DNA of 38,313 nucleotides from an uncultured Alphaproteobacteria bacterium (GTDB taxonomy: Bacteria > Pseudomonadota > Alphaproteobacteria > Caulobacterales > Hyphomonadaceae), in the NCBI GenBank assembly GCA_903842595.1, contig CAIMMO010000063.1, positions 1 to 38,313 of the forward strand, given 5' to 3'. The notes below the pieces were generated by a model. That model was not told where the DNA came from. It worked only from the letters and a program-made list of their open reading frames with translations, and searched no databases. The position numbers were made by a program, and so were the translations under genes. Positions 15,496 to 24,668 of this stretch are shown piece after piece (the stretch's first letter is position 1; the number at the start of each line of letters is the position of its first letter).

Positions 15496-16280
15496 AGCCT
15501 GTTCCTCAACGTCCACAGCTCCGGAAAGCAACGCCGCCCCACCGTGCTCTCCAGATAGCTCACACCCGCCGATCCGCCTGTGCCGCGCTTGCCGCCGATG
15601 ATTCGCGCCACCGTAACCGCATGCCGGTGCCGCCATGTCGCGAACGCATCGTCGACATCGAGCAGCTTCTCGGCGAGCTGATACAGGTCCCACCAGGTGT
15701 GCGTGTCGCGATAGACTTCCGCCCACGCCGCCTCCACCTCCGGGCTCGGCGCATAAGGCTGCGTCCAGTCGCGGCTGAGCACATGCTCGGGCAATACAAA
15801 ACTGCGCGCCGCGAGCGCCGCATTCGCATCGTCCCACAGGCTCGGGGCCTCAAGCGCCGCCTTCAGCGTCGCCTGTGCCTCGGGCCGGTCCTTCTGGATG
15901 GCGACATGCTTCCCGTCCTTCAGCCCCAGCATGAACTCCACCGTGCGAAACTGGTCCGACTGAAAGCCCGAGCTCGGCCCCAGCACCGAACGAAAGCTGG
16001 TATAGTCCGATGGCGTCATCGTCGCGAGCACGTCCCACGACAGCGTCATCACCGCCTGGATGCGCGACACCCGCGCCAGTGACTTGTAGGCCTCGATCAG
16101 CGCGCCGCTGCGCACCAGATCCTTCGCCAGCTGCAGCTCCGCGATCACCTGCTTGAGCCACAGCTCCTTGGTCTGGTGGATGATGATGAACAGCGTCTCG
16201 TCATGCGTGTGCGACAGCGGCGTCTGCGCCGACAGCACCTGGTCGAGGTTCAAGTAGCGCGCATAGGTTATATCCGACAT
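15492..16280 (-). CDS. kynA: Tryptophan 2,3-dioxygenase
   Basis: A 262-residue haem enzyme converting L-tryptophan to N-formylkynurenine, the first step of the kynurenine route. The signature near the N-terminus is LFIIIHQTKELWLKQ (30-44) with His35 in the substrate pocket. The proximal haem ligand is His220 in ATWRHRHAVTV, followed by the conserved IIGGKRGTGGSAGVSYL and FPELW. It is slightly shorter than typical members (280-300). The start ATG 16280 has SD GGAGGAGA; the frame runs upstream to 16415 but the SD decides. It is coupled to the following class V enzyme by a 4-base overlap and divergent from an alpha/beta hydrolase gene. Confidence 0.96.
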   Translation of the reverse strand: MSDITYARYLNLDQVLSAQTPLSHTHDETLFIIIHQTKELWLKQVIAELQLAKDLVRSGALIEAYKSLARVSRIQAVMTLSWDVLATMTPSDYTSFRSVLGPSSGFQSDQFRTVEFMLGLKDGKHVAIQKDRPEAQATLKAALEAPSLWDDANAALAARSFVLPEHVLSRDWTQPYAPSPEVEAAWAEVYRDTHTWWDLYQLAEKLLDVDDAFATWRHRHAVTVARIIGGKRGTGGSAGVSYLESTVGRRCFPELWTLRNRL

Positions 16281-16372
16281 CGCGATTCTCCTCCGCCGCA
16301 GGAAGCAGGCCTGAAGCCCGGATGCAACACCACACGCTTGCGCCATGCGCGATCCCGACCCACTCTCCCAGC

Positions 16373-17437
16373 ATGCCATCCGCCATCGAGCAGGTCGAAG
16401 CCCTCGTCTCCCCACTGCCGCGCACGCTCGAAGCGCTGGGCGTCATCGCGCGCCACATCCATCCGATCGGCTACATCCACCTGCTCGGCCGCGTGGCGCC
16501 GTCGCACGGGGAACTCCGCGCAGCTCTCGCCATGCCGCCATGGCCCGATCCCTACTCCGCCCTGCGCCCCCTTCTGGACGAAGCAGCCGATCACGCGCTT
16601 GCCGCCGTCGACGCGCTGCACGAGGCCGCCGCGCTGCCGGAGGATATTGGCCGAGCCTGGCGCGGCATGCGCGCCATCCCGAGGGCCCTCGAAGCGCTCT
16701 ATCCCCTTGCCGGCGTGCTGCCCGTCGTGAACCGCTTCTTCCTCGACCCGGCACACCACGACGATCGAGAACTCCAGACGCGCCTAAAGCGGCAACCGCC
16801 GCCGCCCGACACTGGAGTCATGGTCTTCGGTGACGACCCCGATGCGCGCGATGCCGTGTGGGTTTACGTGCCCGAAACCTGCGACCCTGCCACGCCGCAC
16901 CCTGTCGTCTTCGCGCTTCACGGCGGCTCAGGCCGCGGCCGCGCTTATCTGTGGAGCTGGGTCGCCGCTTGCCGCTCACGCGGTGCGATTCTCGTGGCGC
17001 CGACGTCGCTCGGCCAGACCTGGGCGATCCAGGGTGACGACCGTGACACGCCGCATCTCGCCAGCATCCTCGCCTTCGTCCGCCGCAAATGGACGATCGA
17101 TCCGCAGCGCATCCTGCTCACTGGCATGAGCGACCGCGGCGCATTCAGCTACACGTCTGGCCTCCTCGCCGGATCGCTCTTCACGCACCTCGCCCCTGTC
17201 GCCGCCGCCTTCCATCCCATGCTCGCCGCCACGGCCGAGGGCGAGCGGATGAACGGCCTGCCCATCCACATCATCCACGGCCAGCGCGACTGGATTTTCC
17301 ACGTCGCCAGGGCGCAGGAAGCCCAGCAACACCTGTTACGCGCCGGCGCAGCTGTGACCTATCGCGAGATCGCCGACCTCAGGGACGGCTACGGCGCAGA
17401 CCTCAGCACAATGATTCTCGACTGGCTGTTGGCCTGA
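16373..17437 (+). CDS. Alpha/beta hydrolase (phospholipase/carboxylesterase-like), catalytic His not seen
   Basis: A 354-residue protein. The first ~140 residues are helical and of unknown role; the rest is an alpha/beta-hydrolase domain. It has the oxyanion motif ALHGGSGRG (181-189), nucleophile elbow GMSDRG (251-256, Ser253) and acid HGQRDWIF (Asp306). Relatives carry a His in a DLSHTYP-like segment; here that segment reads DLRDGYGAD, with Asp338 where His is expected. It either uses another His or is weakened. It is divergent from kynA with a gap of about 90 bases. Since kynurenine formamidase is otherwise missing here, it is a candidate for that step, as some eukaryotic formamidases are HGG-type hydrolases. 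ATG 16322 is an alternative start. Confidence 0.75.
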   Translation: MPSAIEQVEALVSPLPRTLEALGVIARHIHPIGYIHLLGRVAPSHGELRAALAMPPWPDPYSALRPLLDEAADHALAAVDALHEAAALPEDIGRAWRGMRAIPRALEALYPLAGVLPVVNRFFLDPAHHDDRELQTRLKRQPPPPDTGVMVFGDDPDARDAVWVYVPETCDPATPHPVVFALHGGSGRGRAYLWSWVAACRSRGAILVAPTSLGQTWAIQGDDRDTPHLASILAFVRRKWTIDPQRILLTGMSDRGAFSYTSGLLAGSLFTHLAPVAAAFHPMLAATAEGERMNGLPIHIIHGQRDWIFHVARAQEAQQHLLRAGAAVTYREIADLRDGYGADLSTMILDWLLA

Positions 17438-17486
17438 CCAGAGTTACGGACGATATGTGAGGCTAGATTCGAACACGAGGCATCCC

Positions 17487-19307
17487 ATGGCGCTTCATCC
17501 CAAGATCGCTGACGTCACCGCGCGTATCGAAGAGCGCAGCCGCGAGACACGGCGCAACTATCTCGACCGCATCGACGCCGCACGCAAAGCCGGGCCGGGG
17601 CGTCAGCACCTGTCTTGCGGCAATCTCGCCCACGCCTTTGCCGCCGTGCCACTGGGCGACAAGCTGTCGATCCGCGGCCGCGCCCCGAATATCGGCATCG
17701 TCACCAGCTACAACGACATGCTGAGCGCCCACCAACCGTTCAAGGACTATCCAGACGTCATCAAGGACACCGCCCGCAAATCCGGCGGCACGGCGCAGGT
17801 CGCCGGCGGCACGCCCGCCATGTGCGATGGCGTCACGCAGGGCCGTCCCGGCATGGAGCTGTCGCTCTTCTCGCGCGATGTCATCGCGCTCTCCACGGCC
17901 GTCGCCCTCACGCACGACGCGTTCGACGCGGGGCTGATGCTTGGCACATGCGACAAGATCGTGCCCGGCCTCGTCATCGGCGCGCTCAGCTTCGGCCACC
18001 TGCCCATCATCTTCTCGCCCGCTGGCCCTATGCCCTCCGGCATCAGCAACAAGGAGAAGGCCAAGGTCCGCGAACAGTTCGCCCTCGGCCAGGTCACCCG
18101 CGAGACCCTGCTCGAAGCCGAGGCCGCGTCTTACCATTCAGCCGGGACGTGCACCTTCTACGGCACGGCCAACTCCAACCAGATGATGATGGAGCTGATG
18201 GGCCTCCATCTGCCCGGCACGGCCTTCATCAACCCGGACACGCCGCTGCGCGAGGCGCTGGTGCGCGCCGCCGCCGCGCGCTGCATCGATCTCGCGAAGT
18301 CGGGCGAGAGCTTCATGGCGCAGGTCGTCGATGCGAAATCGATCGTCAACGCCATCGTCGGCCTGATGGCGACGGGCGGCTCCACCAACCACGCGCTCCA
18401 CCTGCCCGCGATGGCGCAGGCCGCCGGCATCATTGTGGACTGGAACGACTTCTCCGACATCTCGTCCGTCACGCCATTGCTCGCCCGCGTCTATCCGAAC
18501 GGCACGGCGGACATCAACCAGTTCCACGCGGCAGGCGGCATGGCTTTCATAACGCGCGAACTTCTCCTCGCCGGTCTGCTGCACGGCGATACCGTCACGG
18601 TGGCCGGCGCAGGACTCGGCGCCTATACGCAGGAGCCGTGGATCGACGGCGACAGGATCGCCTGGCGCGATGGCGCGATGAAGTCGCTCGACGAAACCAT
18701 CCTGCGCCCGGTCTCGGCGCCGTTCGAGATGGAAGGCGGGATCCGCCTGTTGCAAGGCAATCTCGGCCGCGGCGTCATCAAGATCTCGTCTGTCCCGCCC
18801 GATCGCCGCACCATCGACGCCCCCGCCGCCGTGTTCGAAAGCCAGGCCGACTTCTCTGCCGCCTTCAAGGCCGGCAAGCTCGACCGCGATGTTGTCGCCG
18901 TCGTCCGCTTCCAGGGCCCGCGCGCCAACGGCATGCCCGAACTGCACGCGCTTACGCCGCCGCTCACCGTGCTGCAGAACAAGGGGTTCCGAGTCGCCCT
19001 CGTCACCGACGGCCGCATGTCCGGCGCCTCAGGCGCCATCCCGGCCGCGATCCACGTCACCCCCGGCGCTGACCAGGACTCCGCCATCGCCCGCATTCAG
19101 GACGGCGACCGCATCGTGCTGGACGCCGAGCATGGCCGCCTGGAGCTGATGGTGGACCCGTCCGTCCTCGCAGCCCGCCCGCCCGCCGCGGCCCCACCCG
19201 AACAACATGGCTGGGGTCGCGAACTCTTCGCCCCCTTCCGCGCACTCGCGGGCGATGCGGAGGCGGGCGGCGGCATCTTCAATCTCCTGTCGACTTCGGC
19301 TAGGTGA
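17487..19307 (+). CDS. edd: Phosphogluconate dehydratase
   Basis: A 606-residue IlvD/Edd-family dehydratase that converts 6-phosphogluconate to 2-keto-3-deoxy-6-phosphogluconate using an iron-sulfur cluster. The expected cysteines are present: [16 protein letters not shown] (Cys113), [10 protein letters not shown] (Cys155) and [13 protein letters not shown] (Cys222). The phosphate-binding NDMLSAHQP (76-84) marks Edd rather than IlvD. Length agrees with the family (about 603-608). ATG 17487 is preferred over GTG 17457 because GAGG (17477-17480) lies 6 bases upstream. It is followed by eda within a few bases and is 5.4 kb from pgl, its expected neighbour. Confidence 0.97.
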   Translation: MALHPKIADVTARIEERSRETRRNYLDRIDAARKAGPGRQHLSCGNLAHAFAAVPLGDKLSIRGRAPNIGIVTSYNDMLSAHQPFKDYPDVIKDTARKSGGTAQVAGGTPAMCDGVTQGRPGMELSLFSRDVIALSTAVALTHDAFDAGLMLGTCDKIVPGLVIGALSFGHLPIIFSPAGPMPSGISNKEKAKVREQFALGQVTRETLLEAEAASYHSAGTCTFYGTANSNQMMMELMGLHLPGTAFINPDTPLREALVRAAAARCIDLAKSGESFMAQVVDAKSIVNAIVGLMATGGSTNHALHLPAMAQAAGIIVDWNDFSDISSVTPLLARVYPNGTADINQFHAAGGMAFITRELLLAGLLHGDTVTVAGAGLGAYTQEPWIDGDRIAWRDGAMKSLDETILRPVSAPFEMEGGIRLLQGNLGRGVIKISSVPPDRRTIDAPAAVFESQADFSAAFKAGKLDRDVVAVVRFQGPRANGMPELHALTPPLTVLQNKGFRVALVTDGRMSGASGAIPAAIHVTPGADQDSAIARIQDGDRIVLDAEHGRLELMVDPSVLAARPPAAAPPEQHGWGRELFAPFRALAGDAEAGGGIFNLLSTSAR

Positions 19308-19312
19308 CACTC

Positions 19313-19936
19313 ATGACAGTCGACGATCTCATGGCCATGCAACCGGTGATCCCCGTGATCACCATCGAGCGCGTGGAGGACGCCATCCCTCTGGCCGCCG
19401 CGCTCGCAGGCGCGGGCCTGCGCGTACTCGAAGTCACGTTGCGCACGCCAGTTGCGCTAGACTGCATCCGCGAAATGGCGACGGTCCCCGGCGCCATCGT
19501 CGGCGCGGGCACAATCGTCTCCGCCGCAGACGTCGCGCGGGCGCGCATCGCCGGCGCGACCTTCATCGTCACGCCGGGCCTCTCTGCCGCGACCGTGGCC
19601 GCCAGCCGCGACGCCGGCATCCCGATCCTTCCGGGCATCGCCACCGCAACCGAATTGATGGCCGGGCTTGAGCTCGGCGTCAGGCGCTTCAAGTTCTTCC
19701 CCGCCGAACAGGCTGGCGGCCGGGCGATGCTGGACGCATTCCGCGGCCCCTTCAGCGCTGTGAAATTCTGCCCCACCGGCGGCATCTCGCTCGATCTTGC
19801 GCGTGACTATCTCAAGCGCCCGAATGTCGGCTGCGTCGGCGGCGGCTGGGTCTGCCCCACTAAACTGATCGATGCGAAGAAGTGGGACGAGATCGCCGCG
19901 CTGGCGCGCGAGGCTGCCGCGCTTCCGAGAGGCTAG
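19313..19936 (+). CDS. eda: KHG/KDPG aldolase
   Basis: A 207-residue TIM-barrel aldolase cleaving 2-keto-3-deoxy-6-phosphogluconate to pyruvate and glyceraldehyde-3-phosphate. It has the catalytic Glu in LEVTLRT (Glu40), the Schiff-base Lys in FKFFPAE (Lys127), and the phosphate-binding VTPG and CPTGGIS loops. ATG 19313 has AGGTGA (19302-19307) upstream; a GTG at 19304 overlapping the edd stop in GTGA is an alternative adding three residues. The stop TAG is read from a CTAG shared with the stop of the gene on the other strand, so the two converge with a 4-base overlap. Confidence 0.96.
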   Translation: MTVDDLMAMQPVIPVITIERVEDAIPLAAALAGAGLRVLEVTLRTPVALDCIREMATVPGAIVGAGTIVSAADVARARIAGATFIVTPGLSAATVAASRDAGIPILPGIATATELMAGLELGVRRFKFFPAEQAGGRAMLDAFRGPFSAVKFCPTGGISLDLARDYLKRPNVGCVGGGWVCPTKLIDAKKWDEIAALAREAAALPRG

Positions 19937-20436
19937 TTCGTGCGCAGTTCGTCACGCCGCGGATGTCCGGCGAGCGCGAGCATCGTGATCTGCACGATCA
20001 GGGCGAGCATGAGATAGCCGACCGCGGCCATGATCTGTCCAGTCGGGCCTGCGCCAAACGCGAGCAGCTGGGTGTTCGCGTCCAGCATGTGATCCCGCAT
20101 GAGCCCGACGCCGACGAACGCGCAGACGAATGTCGCCGCACCCGTCCACCCGCCCGAGCGCATCATGCGCCAGCCGATCAACCCCGCTGTCCCGCCGAAC
20201 ACAAACGCCCCGAAGATCGACAGCGCCAATGTCGCGACCAGATCGGAACTAGATGGAAACGACCACCAGTGCATCTGCACCGCCAGCGCGTCCCAGAAGA
20301 GACTGAACGCCGCCGCTGCGAAACAACCTGCGATCGCAGCATGCGTTCGCTTAGCCCCCGCTCGCGTCAGCCGGATGACCGCCGCAAAGATCAGGGGCGA
20401 CACGATGGAAACCGCAAAGAGAAGGATCGCCGCCAC
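19933..20436 (-). CDS. Hypothetical integral membrane protein
   Basis: A 167-residue protein I do not recognise, with about five hydrophobic segments: MAAILLFAVSIVSPLIF, IAGCFAAAAFSLF, LVATLALSIFGAFVFGG, ATFVCAFVGVGLM and GYLMLALIVQITMLAL. There is no signature motif. The start GTG 20436 has AAGGTG on its strand. The C-terminal tail is charged (GHPRRDELRTN). Its stop shares a CTAG with the eda stop. It has no operon partner, as the next gene on this strand starts further upstream and is separate. Confidence 0.72.
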   Translation of the reverse strand: MAAILLFAVSIVSPLIFAAVIRLTRAGAKRTHAAIAGCFAAAAFSLFWDALAVQMHWWSFPSSSDLVATLALSIFGAFVFGGTAGLIGWRMMRSGGWTGAATFVCAFVGVGLMRDHMLDANTQLLAFGAGPTGQIMAAVGYLMLALIVQITMLALAGHPRRDELRTN

Positions 20437-20492
20437 GCAACACCTTGCTGTAAGTGCGCAAGTGTACGCTCACTGTTTACATGAAGAAAGCG

Positions 20493-21524
20493 TCATGTGG
20501 GTAGAAGTCGCAGAAATTCATCGTCCCGCCATTTGAGCGAGCGGGGCGTCATCGCCTTCAGGATCTCGTTCGCCTGTCGCGCGATAACCAGCCCGCGCCT
20601 CCTCATCAGGTATAGCCGCTGGTCGCCCGCCCCCGCCGCCATGACGACGTCCTCTCCCAGCGCCGCCTCGCCGATCGCGTCGGCATCGATTCCCGAACGG
20701 GGCGAGGGACCGATCAGGCCGGGCCGCAGCAGCCACCAGGAAAGGCCATAGCCGGGATTGGCTGTAGTCGGCTCGAAAAGCGCGCGATACACGGCGGGAT
20801 CCGCCCCCGCCGCGCCGTCCATCACCCACTGGCCAAAACGCGCCCAGTCGCTCGCATGGAGATGCGCACCCTGCGGCATGTTCGGGTTGCCGTCCTTACC
20901 CCGCTTCCAGTCGGTCGGCTTGACGCCGAGCTTGTTGAACAGCCTGATCTGCAGCCACGCGATTGGATCTTCCGGCTGACCAGCAGCCTTCAGCTTGCGC
21001 TTCATGATCTCGCCGAAGCACTGGAACGGCGTCGGCCCATAGTCGAAATTCATGCCCGGCTCTAGCATCGGCCTGGCCTTGATCGCATCGAGATATTTGG
21101 GCGGCCTGGCAACATCGCCTTCGCCTTTCAGGCCAGCCGTGAGGGTCAGCAGGTGGCGGATCGTTATCCTGTTTCGCTTGTCGGTCTTCCACTCGACCAG
21201 CGTCTTCGCGGCAGGCTCATCGATACTGAGCAGGCCGTCGGCCGAGGCGAGCGCCGCCATCACGCCGGTGAAGCTCTTTGTGCCCGAAGCGAGCTCCCAC
21301 CCTTTCGCCGCGCCGCCCGGCATGGGATACGTCTCGAAAACGACCCTCCCTGCCTGCATCACCAGCAGCGACACACCACGCCGCGCCGCGGAGTACTCAG
21401 CCGCGGGGCCATAGGGTCCATCGACTGAAGGGGGCTTGTTCCTGTTGCGAAGACCCTGCGCGTTGGCGCACCCGACAAAGACCGTTGCGCCCACGCCTGC
21501 CAGCACCGCAGGTCGCGTCGAAAT
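20493..21524 (-). CDS. Beta-lactamase-fold serine hydrolase (class C-like), exported
   Basis: About 340 residues of the serine beta-lactamase / penicillin-binding-protein-like family (COG1680). The SxxK motif is ASGTKSF, followed by RHLLTLTAGL, a class C-type Tyr in FDYGPTPFQ, and GYGLSWWLLRPG. Such proteins are esterases, amidases or peptidases; true antibiotic resistance cannot be inferred. The hydrophobic start ends in VFVGC, a lipobox-like site. The first ordinary start is GTG 21506, but this has no SD and gives a signal with no basic residue. An ATT at 21524 lies 8 bases after a perfect GGGAGG and adds MISTRPA with an Arg, so I use 21524. Confidence 0.8.
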   Translation of the reverse strand: MSTRPAVLAGVGATVFVGCANAQGLRNRNKPPSVDGPYGPAAEYSAARRGVSLLVMQAGRVVFETYPMPGGAAKGWELASGTKSFTGVMAALASADGLLSIDEPAAKTLVEWKTDKRNRITIRHLLTLTAGLKGEGDVARPPKYLDAIKARPMLEPGMNFDYGPTPFQCFGEIMKRKLKAAGQPEDPIAWLQIRLFNKLGVKPTDWKRGKDGNPNMPQGAHLHASDWARFGQWVMDGAAGADPAVYRALFEPTTANPGYGLSWWLLRPGLIGPSPRSGIDADAIGEAALGEDVVMAAGAGDQRLYLMRRRGLVIARQANEILKAMTPRSLKWRDDEFLRLLPT

Positions 21525-21595
21525 TATCCCAGCCTCCCGCGTCTCATTTCGATACTTAACCGTACCGACCCTGAACGCAGTTTGAACGGCAGACC

Positions 21596-22681
21596 TTATT
21601 CGGCGGTCTTAGAGAAGTATTTCGACAGGCGCAGACCCTGCCCTGCATAGGACGAGTAAGAGCCAGTCGCGCCATAAGGCACGTCCGGCTTCGATGTCAG
21701 CTTCTCGAACACGAGTCGGCCAACGGGCTGCCCATCCTCCAGGATGAACGGCACGTCGCGCGATCGCACCTCAAGCACCGCCTTGCCCTTCGAGTGCGTG
21801 ACGCCGAAGCCGGGATCGAAAAAGCCTGCATAGTGCGCGCGGAACTCGCCGAGCTCTGGCGCGATCGGCGCCATCTCTGCCGCCTCGTCGAGCGGGATGA
21901 CGATCTTCTCCTTGGATGCAAGGATGTAGAACTCGCCCGGATCGAGCACGATACGACCGCCGCGCGCACGCACCGGCTCCCAGAAATCCTCGACCACATG
22001 CGCGCCGATGGCAGCAAGGTCGATCACGCGCGAGTGGCGCTTGGCGCGATAGCCGACGATGTCGGACTTGGTCGGAAACAGGTCGAGGCTGAATGTCATG
22101 TCGCGCACCGGCGTCTGCGGCCCACGTCGCACGCGCATCTGCAGCAGCCTGTCACCGGTCCGCGCAAGCACGGAGAAGGTGCGCGGACTGATCTCAGCGT
22201 AGAGGTCGCCCTGATAGCCCGCCGGCACGCCGTCAAAGGCCCTCGCACGATCGGACACCGCGCGGACGAAAACATCAATGCGCCCCGTCGAACTTTTCGG
22301 ATTGGCAGCAGCCGACAAATCCTTCGGCAGCTTCAGCTTCTCCTGCAGCGGCACGAGATAGACGCATCCCGTCTCCAGCACTGCCCCACGGGTCAAGTCC
22401 AGCGTATGCATCACCAGGCTGTCGTCCAGCCTGTCAGCTACCAACTGCTTGCCCGGCAGGAAACTCGCACGCAGGCGATACGCCACCTTGCCCAGCCGCA
22501 AGTCGAGAGACGCAGGCTGTATCTGATCTGACAGGAGGCCGCCTTCAGCCCATATGGCACCAGACTGCATGACATCTTTGAGTTCACGATCGGGCAGCAC
22601 GCCAAGCGTCGCCACCTCACTCGCCGCCTTGCGCTTCGGGGCTCCAACCGCGGCACGCTTCGTCACGCTGGCCTTGCTCAT
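21596..22681 (-). CDS. dcd: dCTP deaminase, double-domain alphaproteobacterial form
   Basis: A 361-residue protein built of two Dcd/dUTPase-like units. Unit 1 has SDQIQPASLDLRLG and the active-site NPKSSTGRIDVF, the Ser-Ser-x-Gly-Arg trimer-interface motif of Dcd. Unit 2 has FRAHYAGFFDPGFG and FILEDGQPVGRLVFE. This tandem form is typical of Alphaproteobacteria, against about 190 residues for E. coli Dcd. It makes dUTP from dCTP for thymidylate synthesis. The N-terminal 25 residues are basic and low-complexity. The start ATG 22681 overlaps the stop of the upstream GST gene (ATGA), so the two are coupled. Confidence 0.93.
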   Translation of the reverse strand: MSKASVTKRAAVGAPKRKAASEVATLGVLPDRELKDVMQSGAIWAEGGLLSDQIQPASLDLRLGKVAYRLRASFLPGKQLVADRLDDSLVMHTLDLTRGAVLETGCVYLVPLQEKLKLPKDLSAAANPKSSTGRIDVFVRAVSDRARAFDGVPAGYQGDLYAEISPRTFSVLARTGDRLLQMRVRRGPQTPVRDMTFSLDLFPTKSDIVGYRAKRHSRVIDLAAIGAHVVEDFWEPVRARGGRIVLDPGEFYILASKEKIVIPLDEAAEMAPIAPELGEFRAHYAGFFDPGFGVTHSKGKAVLEVRSRDVPFILEDGQPVGRLVFEKLTSKPDVPYGATGSYSSYAGQGLRLSKYFSKTAE

Positions 22682-23328
22682 TCAGCAGCGCCCGCTTTCG
22701 GAGGCGTCACATGAAAAGGCTGCTGAATTTCCTGGAACGGCTCCAGCGCTTCGCACCGCGCAGCATGCGCCGCCAGCAGCGGCCATCCATCCGCCAGATC
22801 GAACAGACCTGGATGGGCTTCGCCCAGAAAGCGCAGCACACAGCCGACCGTCACGTCCGCATGCCCGATGCCCTTGCCAAACCACCACTCTGTTGGATGG
22901 AGCATGCGGCTCATGTCGAGCTCGCGCAACGTACCCGAGATCTGGCTGCGGCAGCGCTCGACCCACGCCTGCGTTGCACGCTTGTGGATCGCCGTTTCGT
23001 AAACAAGCGAAACAGCCTTGTCGGCGAGACCCGTTGCGAGCGCACAAACACGCATCGCCTCGCGCCGTTCCGCACCCGCCGGCGGCATCATCAGCAGCGC
23101 AGGCGGCGCCAACTGGTCGAGCGCGTCAATGATCGCGAAACTCTCCACCAGCGCCTCGCCCGTGTTCAGCACGAGCGTCGGCACGCGCATCAGCGGGTTG
23201 TACGCGGCAATCTTCTCCGCATCGCCGAACACGGACCAGGGCCGATGCTCGAACGGCATGCCGTAGAGCCGCATCGCAATCGCAACGCGCCGCACGAACG
23301 GGCTGTCATACTGGCCGATCAGAATCAC
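22678..23328 (-). CDS. Glutathione S-transferase family protein
   Basis: A 216-residue protein with an N-terminal thioredoxin-like domain starting ILIGQYDSPFVRR, where Ser9 or Tyr7 would activate glutathione. It continues with the GSH-binding cis-Pro segment NPLMRVPTLVL and the Glu-Ser motif ALVESFAI. The second half is the helical GST domain with the N-capping GHADVTVGCVLRFL. The substrate is unknown. The start GTG 23328 is fixed by a perfect AGGAGG (23335-23340) 6 bases upstream. It precedes dcd with a 4-base overlap; the functional link between a GST and Dcd is not obvious and may be mere operon packing. Confidence 0.9.
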   Translation of the reverse strand: MILIGQYDSPFVRRVAIAMRLYGMPFEHRPWSVFGDAEKIAAYNPLMRVPTLVLNTGEALVESFAIIDALDQLAPPALLMMPPAGAERREAMRVCALATGLADKAVSLVYETAIHKRATQAWVERCRSQISGTLRELDMSRMLHPTEWWFGKGIGHADVTVGCVLRFLGEAHPGLFDLADGWPLLAAHAARCEALEPFQEIQQPFHVTPPKAGAAE

Positions 23329-23640
23329 GGACTGCCTCCTATCCTGCCATAACAGCATGTCGGTTATCCGGCGCGCAACGCAAACACGCGCCTAACCCAT
23401 GGAAAATCAGACGAAAACACCGCATATCGCGAACCGATCGGCCCCTTCAGGACAGTGTGAGCCAACTCCATCTGTTGCGAACGTGGCCAGGCCGGAAGGG
23501 GTCGCAGCGGCGCGACGACTGCTGACGATGACGCCAGCGACCCGGCGGCTGAGCTTCTGCGGCGTGGCGTTCGAGTTCCGCCATCACGGTCACACGATTT
23601 GTAAGAAACATGGTGGACAATCGCCTTCTCTGGTAGCTGA

Positions 23641-23730
23641 ATAGCAGCTGCCGCCCCGCAGGGTCTCGCGCTCGGCGGCCTGGTCGCTGTCGCGGCCGTC
23701 GCCTACGCGCTGCGGGCGCTGATCGTCTAG
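23641..23730 (+). pseudogene. 3' remnant or microprotein with one membrane helix
   Basis: An open stretch of 29 codons encodes AAAPQGLALGGLVAVAAVAY and then ALRALIV before TAG, a clean single membrane helix. No normal start lies in frame: TGA precedes at 23638 and the first codon is ATA. Its TAG forms a CTAG shared with the stop of the alpha/beta hydrolase on the other strand, the same arrangement as at eda. That suggests it is the true 3' end of a decayed gene. The rest of the gap 23329-23640 holds nothing I can support. Confidence 0.35.
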
Positions 23731-24668
23731 TACCGCTCCGCCAGAAATGCACGCAACGGCGCAAGTGACTCCGCCGGAGCTTCTTCATGTGGCACATGCC
23801 CGAGCGCCGGAAACGACACCAGCCGGCTGTCCTGCAAGTTCCGCGCATAGTCAGCCGCATTGCTGAACGGGATCAGCGCATCCTTTTCACCCCACAGGAG
23901 AAGCACCGGCGCCTTGATGCTCCGCAACAGCGGCTCGGGCGGCACGAGAACGGTCTGCTCCATCCGCGCCAGCAGAGCCTTTCGCGCGCCGGGCGCCAGC
24001 ATCAGGTTGTGATAGCGATCCACGGTGGCAGGCGTGAGTGCCGAAGGATCGCCGTAGCTCGGCTCCAGGTTCATCTGTAGCAGCGATTTCGGCAGCAGAT
24101 ACTGCATCGCCTGCAACGCCACTGGCACGTCGGGCGCTTGGCCGTATCCGAACCCCGGACCGGCAAAGCCATCCGGAGAGATCAGCACAAGCTTGCAAGT
24201 CCGCTCCGGATGCCTCGCCGCGAACGTCCATGCGAGACGGCCACCCAGCGAGTTGCCGATCAGCGTCGCGCGCGAGAGCCCACGCTGGTCCATCAACGCC
24301 AGGATCAGCGCGATGCTGCGTCCATCGGTGAAGTCGTTCGTCGGGTCCGGCGGCGAAAGCCCCGCGCCAGGCAGGTCCAGCCTGATGACCCGGTACTCAC
24401 CCGCCAGCGCCTTCGCCCATGCCTCCCAGGTATGCAGGCTCGACCCAAAGCCATGCAGCATCACAAGCGCTGGCGCATCGCGCGGCCCGTCATCGCGAGC
24501 ATGCAGCTGCGCGCCGGCAATCTCCGTCATGTCATCGGGGCTGCGCAGATAAAGTGCTTCGAGTTCCCCGCGCGAACGGTCAGGCGTCCACAGCCAGATG
24601 GCGGCACCGGCAAAAGCGACGACAACCATGCCAAGGATGACCAACAACAGGCCCTTCATGCTGCTCAC
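23727..24668 (-). CDS. Membrane-anchored alpha/beta hydrolase
   Basis: A 313-residue protein with an N-terminal hydrophobic anchor (LLLVILGMVVVAFAGAAIWLW, about 7-27) that is probably uncleaved, then an alpha/beta-hydrolase domain. It has LHGFGSS (71-77, oxyanion), nucleophile elbow GNSLGG (138-143, Ser140), acid WGEKDALIP and histidine LGHVPHEE. The substrate is not deducible; the fold branch includes lipases, esterases and C-C bond hydrolases. The GTG start 24668 overlaps the upstream bciA-like stop in GTGA, so the two are coupled; ATG 24659 is an alternative. In bacteriochlorophyll contexts an esterase near a vinyl reductase could act on chlorophyll esters, but nothing here supports that directly. 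Confidence 0.85.
   Translation of the reverse strand: MSSMKGLLLVILGMVVVAFAGAAIWLWTPDRSRGELEALYLRSPDDMTEIAGAQLHARDDGPRDAPALVMLHGFGSSLHTWEAWAKALAGEYRVIRLDLPGAGLSPPDPTNDFTDGRSIALILALMDQRGLSRATLIGNSLGGRLAWTFAARHPERTCKLVLISPDGFAGPGFGYGQAPDVPVALQAMQYLLPKSLLQMNLEPSYGDPSALTPATVDRYHNLMLAPGARKALLARMEQTVLVPPEPLLRSIKAPVLLLWGEKDALIPFSNAADYARNLQDSRLVSFPALGHVPHEEAPAESLAPLRAFLAERY

Noticed and set aside
17615-19072. 485-codon open frame on the same strand inside edd
   Set aside because: Arg/His/Pro-rich composition typical of a wrong frame, fully covered by the well-supported edd gene.
23399-23644. 81-codon plus-strand frame between the GST and hydrolase genes
   Set aside because: No ribosome-binding site, no recognisable family and composition unlike the neighbours; not supported as a gene.
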